DNA of 64,000 bases, from contig CATOTF010000002.1 in NCBI GenBank assembly GCA_951813045.1, forward strand, positions 372,001 to 436,000. Direction: 5' to 3'. This document shows, one piece after another, positions 55,385 through 64,000 of this stretch (the first letter of the stretch is position 1; each line of letters opens with the position of its first letter). This DNA is from an uncultured Rhizobiaceae bacterium. GTDB taxonomy: Bacteria > Pseudomonadota > Alphaproteobacteria > Rhizobiales > Rhizobiaceae. The notes below the pieces were generated by a model. It searched no databases, had not been told where the DNA came from, and saw nothing but the letters and a program-made list of their open reading frames with translations. The position numbers and the translations under genes were made by a program.

Positions 55385-55537
55385 CCCCACCGCTGTCATC
55401 CCCGCGCTGGCAGGGACCCAACTATCGAGAGGAATGAAAAGGGGCGATGGATGTATGGGCTGAGCTTCCTCCAATCAACGACGTTCTTTCCAAAGCGGCT
55501 TTGGGTCCCCGCCTGCGCGGGGATGACAGCGGTGGGG
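55385..55537. repeat. Palindromic intergenic repeat pair B
   Basis: Two 37-nt arms (55385-55421 and 55501-55537) are near-exact inverse copies, starting CCCCACCGCTGTCATC and ending GGGACCCAA, each with its own small hairpin (TCCCCGC...). They flank 79 nt of unrelated sequence. Same general type as pair A but a distinct subfamily. Confidence 0.78.
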
Positions 55538-55772
55538 GCTAATATAACAATAACAATGTAACTCCGGCGTTCCTCTTGCTCCATCCACCATTTCCACTTA
55601 TGACACGCTCATGAAAACAAGCCTGCATCATTTGCATCATCGACATACCGGCACTTGAGTTCCGGAACAGGCTGCTATTACTCAAATTTTGGCAAGACGT
55701 TTCGGCTCAAGTTATGTACTGAGCGGGGAAATCCCCTATTCGAAAATGCCTGATATAGAAAACGAGACCACC

Positions 55773-57380
55773 ATGTCCGACCAGCGAGCCAACCAGCCCA
55801 AAAAACAAAAGAAGAAGAAACCGCAGCGCTTAAAAGCCCGCCAGCCGCGCGGGTTTGTCGACCGTAACGCCGATGATATTCGTGCCACCGACGCGATGAT
55901 GGCGAAGATCAAGGAAGTTTACGAGCGCTACGGTTTTGACCCGGTTGAAACCCCGATGTTCGAATATACCGATGCGCTCGGAAAATTCCTGCCGGATACG
56001 GACCGCCCCAACGAAGGCGTGTTTTCGCTTCAAGACGACGACGAACAATGGATGAGCCTGCGCTATGACCTGACCGCCCCGCTGGCCCGTCATTTCGCAC
56101 AAAATATCAACGAATTACAAACGCCTTACCGCACCTATCGCGCAGGCTACGTCTTCCGCAACGAGAAACCCGGCCCCGGCCGTTTCCGCCAATTCATGCA
56201 GTTCGATGCGGATACGGTGGGCGCGCCGAATCCGAGTGCAGACGCCGAAATGTGCATGATGATGGCGGATACGATGGAAGTGCTGGGGATCAAGCGCGGT
56301 GACTATGTCGTGCGGGTGAACAACCGTAAGGTGCTGGATGGGGTGATGGAGGCGGTTGGACTTGGTGGCGACGGGAACGCTGAGAAACGGCTGGGTGTGC
56401 TTCGGGCTATAGATAAACTGGATAAGTTTGGTGTGGCGGGAGTGCGGCTTCTACTTGGAGCGGGAAGGAAGGATGAGAGTGGGGATTTCACAAAGGGAGT
56501 CGAACTAGTCGAAGACGAGATAGATGGAATATTGAATGCGATTTCTATTGATTTTGATGAAATGGCAGATGGTCGGTTGAAAACAAGCGTTACGGCGGAA
56601 GTATTTCCATATCTGGCTTCTACCCAGTTTGCAGATGCTAAGAATGAGACCTCTAATAAGTTTTCAATCGGGACGGCGGAACTGTCTCAGATACAAAAAC
56701 TAATTCGAGCGTCGGGATATGGTCCTGATCAAATCAAGATTGATCCCTCTGTAGTCCGAGGCCTCGAATATTACACCGGCCCTGTCTACGAATGCGAAAT
56801 TCTGGCCGACATCCCCAACGAAAAAGGTGAAATAGTCCAGTTCGGCTCCGTCGCGGGCGGCGGTCGTTACGATGGTCTCGTCAAACGTTTTACTGGCCAA
56901 GACATCCCCGCAACCGGGTTTTCCATCGGTGTTTCCCGCCTCCAGACGGCGCTGAAAAATCTCGGCAAGCTGGAAACCTCCGATGCTATTGCCCCGGTTG
57001 TCGTCTGCGTCATGGACCGCGATACACAAGCGCTGGCCGGTTATCAGAAGATGGTGCAGGAATTGCGGAACGCCAAAGACAACGAAGGGAACTGGATTCG
57101 CGCTGAGATGTATCAGGGCAACCCTAAACAGTTCGGCAAACAGCTGCAATATGCAGACCGGCGCGGCTCTCCCATCGCCATTATTCAGGGCACAAATGAG
57201 CGGGAACAGGGCGTGGTTGAAGTCAAAGACCTTATCGAAGGCATGCGCCTGTCGCAGGAAATTACCAGCAACGAAGAATGGCGCACTTCACGTCCTGCCC
57301 AACAGACCGTCAAACGCGAAGACTTGCTCAAAACCGTGCAGCATATTCTGGCGGAGCAAAAGGCCGAGCGGGAAGCGTAA
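55773..57380 (+). CDS. hisS: Histidyl-tRNA synthetase, alphaproteobacterial type
   Basis: A 535-residue class II synthetase charging tRNA-His. Motif 2 is [14 protein letters not shown], the histidine-binding segments are RGLEYYTGP and GGGRYDGL, and the C-terminal anticodon domain starts near residue 410. A basic N-terminal patch ([11 protein letters not shown]) precedes the core. ATG 55773 is chosen over an ORF start 28 codons earlier, which has no family match. The region ~56330-56765 uses different codons from the flanks (AGG, ATA, CTA, GGA common). It is followed by a palindromic repeat and hisZ. Its tRNA at 29.4 kb has the matching A73 identity. Confidence 0.92.
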   Translation: MSDQRANQPKKQKKKKPQRLKARQPRGFVDRNADDIRATDAMMAKIKEVYERYGFDPVETPMFEYTDALGKFLPDTDRPNEGVFSLQDDDEQWMSLRYDLTAPLARHFAQNINELQTPYRTYRAGYVFRNEKPGPGRFRQFMQFDADTVGAPNPSADAEMCMMMADTMEVLGIKRGDYVVRVNNRKVLDGVMEAVGLGGDGNAEKRLGVLRAIDKLDKFGVAGVRLLLGAGRKDESGDFTKGVELVEDEIDGILNAISIDFDEMADGRLKTSVTAEVFPYLASTQFADAKNETSNKFSIGTAELSQIQKLIRASGYGPDQIKIDPSVVRGLEYYTGPVYECEILADIPNEKGEIVQFGSVAGGGRYDGLVKRFTGQDIPATGFSIGVSRLQTALKNLGKLETSDAIAPVVVCVMDRDTQALAGYQKMVQELRNAKDNEGNWIRAEMYQGNPKQFGKQLQYADRRGSPIAIIQGTNEREQGVVEVKDLIEGMRLSQEITSNEEWRTSRPAQQTVKREDLLKTVQHILAEQKAEREA

Positions 57381-57406
57381 TGTCGAGATCAACCAGCAGG
57401 TTCCAG

Positions 57407-57550
57407 CTCTCTCCCCTCGCGGGAGAGATGCCGAAGCGCAGCGTAGGCAGAGAGGGGGAAGAAAGCCTCTTTAGCAACGCACTGATTACAAATTGGTGCA
57501 CGCTCCCCCTCTCTGTCGCCCTTGGCGATATCTCTCCCGAGAGGGGAGAG
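57407..57550. repeat. Palindromic repeat between hisS and hisZ
   Basis: Inverse arms at 57407-57458 and 57503-57550, both beginning or ending with CTCTCCCCT/AGGGGAGAG and sharing CAGAGAGGGGG. They can fold into one large hairpin, ending 13 nt before the hisZ ATG with the ribosome site just outside. This repeat unit is typical of rhizobial intergenic palindromes. Confidence 0.8.
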
Positions 57551-57563
57551 AAAAGGTGGGGCG

Positions 57564-58640
57564 ATGCCTGAACGTCTCCTCCAACATCTGCACAGCGTTG
57601 CGCCGGATCACGTCGATATCCCGATCCTGCAACCTGCCGATCCGTTTTTGGAAACCGCGGGGGAAGACCTGCGACGGCGGATTTTCATCACCCAGTCCAA
57701 CGCTGGTGATGTGCAATGCCTGCGGCCAGAATTCACCATTCCCATCTGTATTGCCCATGTGGAATCTGAACGCCCTCAAGCCCGTTATGCCTATGGCGGA
57801 ACGGTGTTTCGCCAGCAGAGGGACGGGGCGTTGGAGTTTCTCCAAGTCGGGCTTGAAGACTTGGGTGATGATAACAGGGCAGATGCTGATGCCACCTCTA
57901 TTGCCGACATGCTGGCCACATTGGGTCATGCAGGAATAAGAGATCCGAAGCTGACGCTTGGGGATCAAAGCCTGTTTGCCGTCGTCGTCGAAAACCTGCA
58001 ATTGCCGGACACGATTGCCCGGCGTCTGGTGCGTAACTTTGGATCGCCTAACGCGCTGGAAGGCCTGTTGAACAGATTATCGACGGGAAGGGTTTTCGGG
58101 GCTTCCGAAGATGAAGCGGACAAATTGGCCGCTGCTGGCCACGAGGCAGCACTTATTGAGCATGTCGAGAGTCTCATGCAGGCCGCTAATATCGCTCCCG
58201 CATCGGGACGCTCGCCCAAAGATATTGCCCAACGGTTGATAGATAAAGCCGGGGAGGGGAGTTTTAAGCTCGACCAGGTAAGCGCGGAAACACTGCGTCA
58301 GTTCCTGGCCATTGAACTGCCCCTCACCCACACGCCGGATGCGCTCGCGGCTTTCAGCGCTGAGACAGGCATTCAGTTTCGTGAAGCGGGCTCAGCGTTT
58401 GAGGGCCGTATTACAGCGCTGGTCAAAAAGGGGGCGCCGCTGGAGAATATGACCTATAGGGCATCTTTCGGGCGTAACCTTGAATATTACACCGGCGTTC
58501 TGTTTGAGGCAGCCGCAAATGGTAAGGCTGTTGCGGGCGGTGGTCGATATGACCGACTGTGTTCCTTGCTTGGTGCTGATACCCCGGTTCCCGCCGTTGG
58601 TTTCTCACTGGCATTGGACCGTGTGGAGGCGGCCTTATGA
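57564..58640 (+). CDS. hisZ: ATP phosphoribosyltransferase regulatory subunit HisZ
   Basis: A 358-residue HisRS paralogue that lacks aminoacylation but activates and regulates the short HisG. It keeps class II folds ([44 protein letters not shown]) but not the full HisRS anticodon domain. ATG 57564 has GGTGGGG upstream and fits the fold; an in-frame TTG 14 codons earlier lies inside the repeat. It overlaps hisG by 4 nt. Confidence 0.92.
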   Translation: MPERLLQHLHSVAPDHVDIPILQPADPFLETAGEDLRRRIFITQSNAGDVQCLRPEFTIPICIAHVESERPQARYAYGGTVFRQQRDGALEFLQVGLEDLGDDNRADADATSIADMLATLGHAGIRDPKLTLGDQSLFAVVVENLQLPDTIARRLVRNFGSPNALEGLLNRLSTGRVFGASEDEADKLAAAGHEAALIEHVESLMQAANIAPASGRSPKDIAQRLIDKAGEGSFKLDQVSAETLRQFLAIELPLTHTPDALAAFSAETGIQFREAGSAFEGRITALVKKGAPLENMTYRASFGRNLEYYTGVLFEAAANGKAVAGGGRYDRLCSLLGADTPVPAVGFSLALDRVEAAL

Positions 58641-59335
58641 CCCTCGTTATCGCCATTCCCTCTAAAGGGCGTTTGAAAGAACAAACACTCGAGGTTTTCG
58701 CCAATGCAGGGCTAACTGTCGAGCCACCCGCTGATGAGCGCAGTTACCATTCGAAAATCACGGGCCGCGATGATGTGGAAATCGCATTCCTGTCGGCGTC
58801 AGAAATCGCCCGTGAACTCGCCAGTGGCTCAATCCATCTCGGTGTTACCGGCGAAGACCTCGCGCGTGAGTCTATTCCACAAACGAATGACAGGGTGGAG
58901 TTTTTAACTCCGCTCGGGTTCGGCCACGCTGATGTCGTTGTCGCCGTACCGGACGCCTGGGTTGACGTATCAACCATGGCTGACCTTGATGATGTGGCGG
59001 CGGAATATCGCAGCCGTTATGGCCGCCGTCTTCGGGTGGCAACCAAATATTGGCAATTGACCCAAGGGTGGTTCGGTCAGCACGGCATCGGCGTCTACCG
59101 GATTGTCGAAAGCCTCGGCGCAACCGAGGGTGCCCCGGCAGCCGGAAGTGCTGATGCAATCGTCGATATCACCTCAACCGGCAGTACAATCCACGCGAAT
59201 AACCTGAAGATATTGGATGATGGTATAATTTTAAAAAGTCAGGCCAATTTGATTTCGTCAAAACAGGCGCAATGGTCAGATGCCGAAAATTCAACACGCC
59301 GTGAGATAGTGACGAAGTTGAAAAATTCATGCTAG
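58637..59335 (+). CDS. hisG: ATP phosphoribosyltransferase, short form (HisG-S)
   Basis: A 232-residue enzyme for the first step of histidine synthesis, joining ATP and PRPP. It has the short-form length without the C-terminal regulatory domain, which explains the need for HisZ. The PRPP-binding loop is seen in [12 protein letters not shown], with [12 protein letters not shown] at the N-terminus. The start overlaps the hisZ stop as ATGA. A small secreted-protein gene follows by 9 nt. Confidence 0.94.
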   Translation: MTLVIAIPSKGRLKEQTLEVFANAGLTVEPPADERSYHSKITGRDDVEIAFLSASEIARELASGSIHLGVTGEDLARESIPQTNDRVEFLTPLGFGHADVVVAVPDAWVDVSTMADLDDVAAEYRSRYGRRLRVATKYWQLTQGWFGQHGIGVYRIVESLGATEGAPAAGSADAIVDITSTGSTIHANNLKILDDGIILKSQANLISSKQAQWSDAENSTRREIVTKLKNSC

Positions 59336-59344
59336 CCTGTCGGC

Positions 59345-59656
59345 ATGTGGAAACACGCGACCCTGATCTTCACACTATCGCTATTGCCAACGCCCGCTTT
59401 GGCGGATTCGCTGGACGGGGACTGGTGCCATGCGGATCATGGCAAGTTGACCATTGATGGCAGTACAATCATCACCCCTGCAGGCCGGAAACTAACCGGT
59501 GAATACGGTCGTCACCGTTTCATCTATGATGCGCCAGCCGGTGGCTGGAACGGTGGCAAGCGTATCGTTATCCAACAGTTCTCAGATCATCTGATGGAGT
59601 TAAAGGCAGGTGAAGGTAATGCGGCTCCGTGGAAACCGTGTGTCGTGGTGAGTTAG
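59345..59656 (+). CDS. Small exported hypothetical protein
   Basis: A 103-residue protein with a signal peptide (ends ALA-DS). The mature part (~83 residues) has two Cys residues (DWCHAD and KPCVVV) likely to form a disulfide, and a GDW...GKLTIDGSTI beta pattern. I do not recognise it. It follows hisG by 9 nt and may be on the same transcript, though the ribosome site is weak. Confidence 0.65.
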   Translation: MWKHATLIFTLSLLPTPALADSLDGDWCHADHGKLTIDGSTIITPAGRKLTGEYGRHRFIYDAPAGGWNGGKRIVIQQFSDHLMELKAGEGNAAPWKPCVVVS

Positions 59657-59680
59657 AGCACCGCTCAAAACATCCCCTCC

Positions 59681-59787
59681 GCCGTCATCATGGGTCTTGT
59701 CCCCATGATCTACACTACTCACCGGGAGTTCATTTTGTGATATGTATTCTGTAGACCCTACCCACAAGGGGTAGGATGACGAGACGG
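59681..59787. repeat. Palindromic repeat between histidine operon and groEL
   Basis: ATCATGGG (59687-59694) pairs with CCCATGAT (59702-59709); a second hairpin CCTACCC-ACAA-GGGGTAGG spans 59757-59775. Outer GTCATC and GATGAC ends frame the element, as in other alphaproteobacterial repeats of this kind. Confidence 0.6.
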
Positions 59788-59800
59788 TGGCAATAAAAAA

Positions 59801-59824
59801 GGCCGGTGAGTTTCCTCACCGGCC
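59801..59824 (-). terminator. groEL terminator
   Basis: GGCCGGTGAG (59801-59810) pairs exactly with CTCACCGGCC (59815-59824). Read on the minus strand the stem is followed by TTTTTT. A strong intrinsic terminator. Confidence 0.93.
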
Positions 59825-59879
59825 TTTAAATTATTCAGCGAACTGAACAGTATGATTTCAAAAATGCGCTGGCGTTTTT

Positions 59880-61535
<1,656 letters not shown>

Positions 61536-61597
61536 TTACTCCTGTTTGGCTCTCGTTCAAGAGCCGAATATTATTGAAATCGTTGGGATTATCGGGA

Positions 61598-61894
61598 TTA
61601 ACCAATGATACCCATGATGTCGGATTCTTTCATAATCAGCAGGTCTTCGCCGCCGATTTTGACTTCTGTACCGGACCATTTTCCGAAGAGAACGCGGTCT
61701 CCGGCTTTCACGTCGAGTTCAACGAGCTTACCTGCTTCGTCACGTGCGCCTGATCCAACGGATACGATTTCACCTTCAGCAGGTTTTTCCTGAGCGCTGT
61801 CAGGGATGATGATGCCACCAGCAGTTTTGGTGTCAGCTTCGACGCGGCGAACGACAACGCGGTCGTGCAACGGGCGGAACTTAGTTTTAGCCAT
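61598..61894 (-). CDS. groS: Co-chaperonin GroES
   Basis: The 98-residue 10-kDa lid of the GroEL chamber. The mobile loop region ([12 protein letters not shown]) and the [14 protein letters not shown] start are typical. First gene of the operon, with promoter and CIRCE 84-150 bp upstream. Confidence 0.98.
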   Translation of the reverse strand: MAKTKFRPLHDRVVVRRVEADTKTAGGIIIPDSAQEKPAEGEIVSVGSGARDEAGKLVELDVKAGDRVLFGKWSGTEVKIGGEDLLIMKESDIMGIIG

Positions 61895-61977
61895 ATGTAA
61901 TAAATCCTATACTCGGCTGCGTTGCTCGAACGGCTTGCCGCCGACAACGCTTCTTCTGTCAAGAAATGAGATGCCTG

Positions 61978-62004
61978 TTAGCACTCAGTAATTAAGAGTG
62001 CTAA
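61978..62004. promoter_or_regulatory. CIRCE operator (HrcA) of groESL
   Basis: TTAGCACTC (61978-61986), nine spacer bases, GAGTGCTAA (61996-62004): an exact match to the HrcA-bound heat-shock element. It lies just after the predicted groES transcription start. Confidence 0.97.
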
Positions 62005-62015
62005 TCGACCGCAAT

Positions 62016-62044
62016 AAGATAATATCGAGAGTGGCCAGAGTCAA
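62016..62044 (-). promoter_or_regulatory. groES promoter
   Basis: On the minus strand TTGACT (62044-62039) and TATCTT (62021-62016) are spaced by 17 nt, with CIRCE starting within the first bases of the transcript. Housekeeping sigma promoter with HrcA repression. Confidence 0.8.
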
Positions 62045-62271
62045 GAAATTGAGAGAACTATTTCTCATTAAACTGGCGTTTTTGAAAGAATTAACACCAA
62101 ATTCGCGCCGGTTGGGGCCGTTATGGTTAATAAATTCGAAAGATAACCGATAAATCTTAACCTTGTTTTTCAAATGAACAGAAAGGTCTGTCTGTCATTT
62201 TCATCCAAATTATGCCGTTTCGCCGCCACGGGTCCGTTGTGGTGGGGAGCTGAGTATTTGGAGTATAAAGC

Positions 62272-64000
62272 ATGTTGAAAAGTCTGCGTAAAAAACTGTC
62301 GTTAAGCCGGTTCATTGGAGATGACCGTGGATCAATAAAGATGTTTGCCGCACTCGGCACGCCTTTTTTGCTCTTGATGACAGGGGCCGGAGTGGACACG
62401 GCTGAAGTATATCGTGCGAAAATCAACTTCCAGAACGCCGTCGATGCTGGCACATTGATGGCGGCTAAAACACTTGCTGGCACTGGCGATAAACAACTTG
62501 CGGCCGAATCCGGGAAAGAAGTCTTTCTAGGGAACATTAGAAATATCGCTGCTAATATTGACGATGCCGACATCACATTCAATTTGGATAATGTTGATTG
62601 TAGTGCACAACCTATCGTTTCCAACGCTACTCTTAAGAAGCGGGTTTTCTTTTCATTCATGCGAGCAGCAACGGCCAATATGGCGAACGGGCAGGTGATT
62701 GATGGTTCTCAAAAGGCGACCGAAGACGAAAAGACAATAACAATGCGAGCTTCTGCAGAGGTACAATGCGGAAGTGACACGATCGAGATCGCCATGGTTC
62801 TCGATAACTCCGGTTCCATGCGTTATAATGGCAAGATTAATACGTTGCGTTCAGCTGCAGCAAATCTCGTAAATACCATGCATACAAATTTGGGGAACAG
62901 CGGTAAGACTGATCCTTTGAAATTCTCGCTTGTTCCATTTTCATCCATGGTCAACGTAGGTTCCGGTAATCGGAACTCAGGTTGGATGGATACGTCAGGA
63001 CAGTCATCAATTCACCATGAAAATCTGACCTGGGGTCCAGCCTTCACGCAGGTGGGCAACGGATTTCGTAACTCTTCAGGCCAATTTGTATCGCGCTTTT
63101 CCCTGTATGATCAACTACCGAACATAAGTTGGAAAGGGTGCGTTGAGGCGCGTCCTTATCCGCATCATACTGAAGACACTGCGCCCGGTATTACTGACCC
63201 CGATACATTGTTTGTGCCGACATTCGCGCCCGATACCCCCGACAATTGGACGGGACAAAGGGAGCGTGAAATTGCGATTTCAAGTCCGCAAGCGCGATGC
63301 ACCCGGTTTCAAACTCGGGGATTTTATACTCGGCGTGGGCGATTTCGTACAAGAAGTGTTCGTTTTTGTTTAGCCTGGTCGGATGGTCGTCACGGTACTC
63401 GGCATCCACAAAACTTTGCCTATCGCCCCCATTGGGACGACCGCATTCAATATAATCGTGGCAACTATATAGGTCCAACAGGAGGAAGTTTAGTATGGGT
63501 TGATGGAAATCTGATCTCCGAAGAATGGTATCAGAACAATTACCTTCGTGATGATCATAATTTTCCTGCTGCCCTCAATGAAGACCCCCGTATGGACAAA
63601 TATACCGGCACGGATGATGGATATTTTGGTGGTCAATATGCACGCCAAAAATGGGCCTGGAAATACCTCAATAACGCAAACCCTCACGACGTGAACAATG
63701 GGTATTCGAGGCTTCCAAATGTATTCGGAGTTCAGGGCGGGCCAAACGTGTTTTGCGAGTCGCAACCGCTAACGGACCTGACAACTAGCAAAAGCGCGGT
63801 GATTAACGCTATTTCTTCAATGCAAGCACAAGGTGCCACCAATGTGCAGGCCGGTATTGGATGGGGCTGGAGAACTCTTTCTCCAACCGAACCATTCACC
63901 AACGGTCGGGATTATACACAGAGTGATAACAAAAAAATCATGATCGTCATGACGGACGGTAACAATACTGCCTACCCGATCAACTTTGGTGCTTCCGGTC
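62272..64000 (+). CDS. TadG-like von Willebrand A protein, 3' end beyond window
   Basis: An open frame of 576 codons that runs off the window, so it is partial. ATG 62272 has GGAG 8 nt upstream. The N-terminus (DDRGSIKMFAALGTPFLLLMTGAG) is the TadE/TadG-type membrane start, with one hydrophobic span at residues ~25-45. The MIDAS motif DNSGS (Asp178) begins the vWA domain, and MIVMTDGNN near the window end is its later strand. TadG proteins accompany Flp/Tad pili or act as surface adhesins. Codons ~330-383 read Arg-rich and unlike the rest. It is divergent from groES; a tad cluster may lie beyond. Confidence 0.8.
   Translation, partial: MLKSLRKKLSLSRFIGDDRGSIKMFAALGTPFLLLMTGAGVDTAEVYRAKINFQNAVDAGTLMAAKTLAGTGDKQLAAESGKEVFLGNIRNIAANIDDADITFNLDNVDCSAQPIVSNATLKKRVFFSFMRAATANMANGQVIDGSQKATEDEKTITMRASAEVQCGSDTIEIAMVLDNSGSMRYNGKINTLRSAAANLVNTMHTNLGNSGKTDPLKFSLVPFSSMVNVGSGNRNSGWMDTSGQSSIHHENLTWGPAFTQVGNGFRNSSGQFVSRFSLYDQLPNISWKGCVEARPYPHHTEDTAPGITDPDTLFVPTFAPDTPDNWTGQREREIAISSPQARCTRFQTRGFYTRRGRFRTRSVRFCLAWSDGRHGTRHPQNFAYRPHWDDRIQYNRGNYIGPTGGSLVWVDGNLISEEWYQNNYLRDDHNFPAALNEDPRMDKYTGTDDGYFGGQYARQKWAWKYLNNANPHDVNNGYSRLPNVFGVQGGPNVFCESQPLTDLTTSKSAVINAISSMQAQGATNVQAGIGWGWRTLSPTEPFTNGRDYTQSDNKKIMIVMTDGNNTAYPINFGASG

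Larger units (their letters stand above)
55187..55772. other. Gene-free region between DMT exporter and hisS
   Basis: Nearly 600 bases separate the two divergent genes. Two inverted-repeat pairs fill the left half (55272-55352 and 55385-55537). The right half (from ~55560) should contain the hisS promoter; no strong -35/-10 pair stands out. Confidence 0.6.
61895..62271. other. Divergent region of groESL and the TadG-like gene
   Basis: No gene is seen in 377 bases. The left half holds the groES leader, CIRCE and promoter. The right half leads to the TadG-like gene; GGAG at 62260-62263 is its ribosome site. Confidence 0.7.

Noticed and set aside
55272-57550. Clusters of short inverted repeats as a possible CRISPR array
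   Set aside because: Arms are inverted, not direct, spacers are not uniform, and no cas genes are present.

Overview
The window is a chromosomal segment of an alphaproteobacterium, most likely a Hyphomicrobiales (Rhizobiales)-like organism. Support for this: a tRNA-His with a G1·U72 pair and A73 and no encoded G-1, a trait of one alphaproteobacterial clade; a DivJ/PleC/PdhS-type histidine kinase; class III cyclases; a plant-type GshA next to rsmE; a CIRCE-controlled groESL; an Irr-type iron box; and palindromic intergenic repeats. There is no rRNA, CRISPR array, insertion sequence or prophage. Gene density is high and nearly all genes are intact. The assignment is inferred from gene content only.

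Layout. 0-4 kb (minus strand): polyamine catabolism, puuA-puuB plus an M20 deacylase annotated argE. 4-8 kb (plus): an orphan HerA-type ATPase, a glutathione transferase and cysteine synthase. 8-12 kb: isocitrate lyase (aceA) with a small upstream gene, divergent from a ScfR/RamB-like regulator, with palindromes between them. 12-18 kb: a lytic transglycosylase, then potFGHI polyamine import followed closely by a class III cyclase. 18-22 kb: AsmA protein divergent from acetoacetyl-CoA synthetase. 22-29 kb (minus): ferric-iron ABC genes fbpA-fbpB behind an Irr-like box, and a 1154-residue PAS histidine kinase. 29-34 kb: tRNA-His, a degenerate GGDEF protein, xseA, a dienelactone-hydrolase-family enzyme, and a divergent LysR/DUF1127 pair. 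34-43 kb (minus): a SAM-cyclase-ATPase-TPR giant, a secreted protein ending in a heme motif, a DUF937 protein, and a secreted-type DUF11 protein with internal duplication. 43-46 kb: rsmE-gshA and an unknown gene. 46-52 kb (plus): lldD, a PNPOx-like flavoprotein and glcDEF. 52-55 kb: L,D-transpeptidase, tag, a DMT exporter. 55-60 kb: hisS-hisZ-hisG with palindromic repeats before and inside the operon. 60-62 kb (minus): groES-groEL. The last 1.7 kb holds the start of a TadG-like von Willebrand protein that runs off the window.

Themes. Polyamines are imported by PotFGHI and can be oxidised by the PuuAB route. Two-carbon and 2-hydroxyacid metabolism is served by isocitrate lyase, acetoacetyl-CoA synthetase, glycolate oxidase and lactate dehydrogenase. 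Two class III cyclases with unusual residues at the purine-specificity positions suggest cyclic-nucleotide signalling. I found no convincing new multi-gene system. The best leads are the cyclase variants, the heme-tailed secreted protein, the anomalous stretches inside hisS and the TadG-like gene, and several structured intergenic elements.
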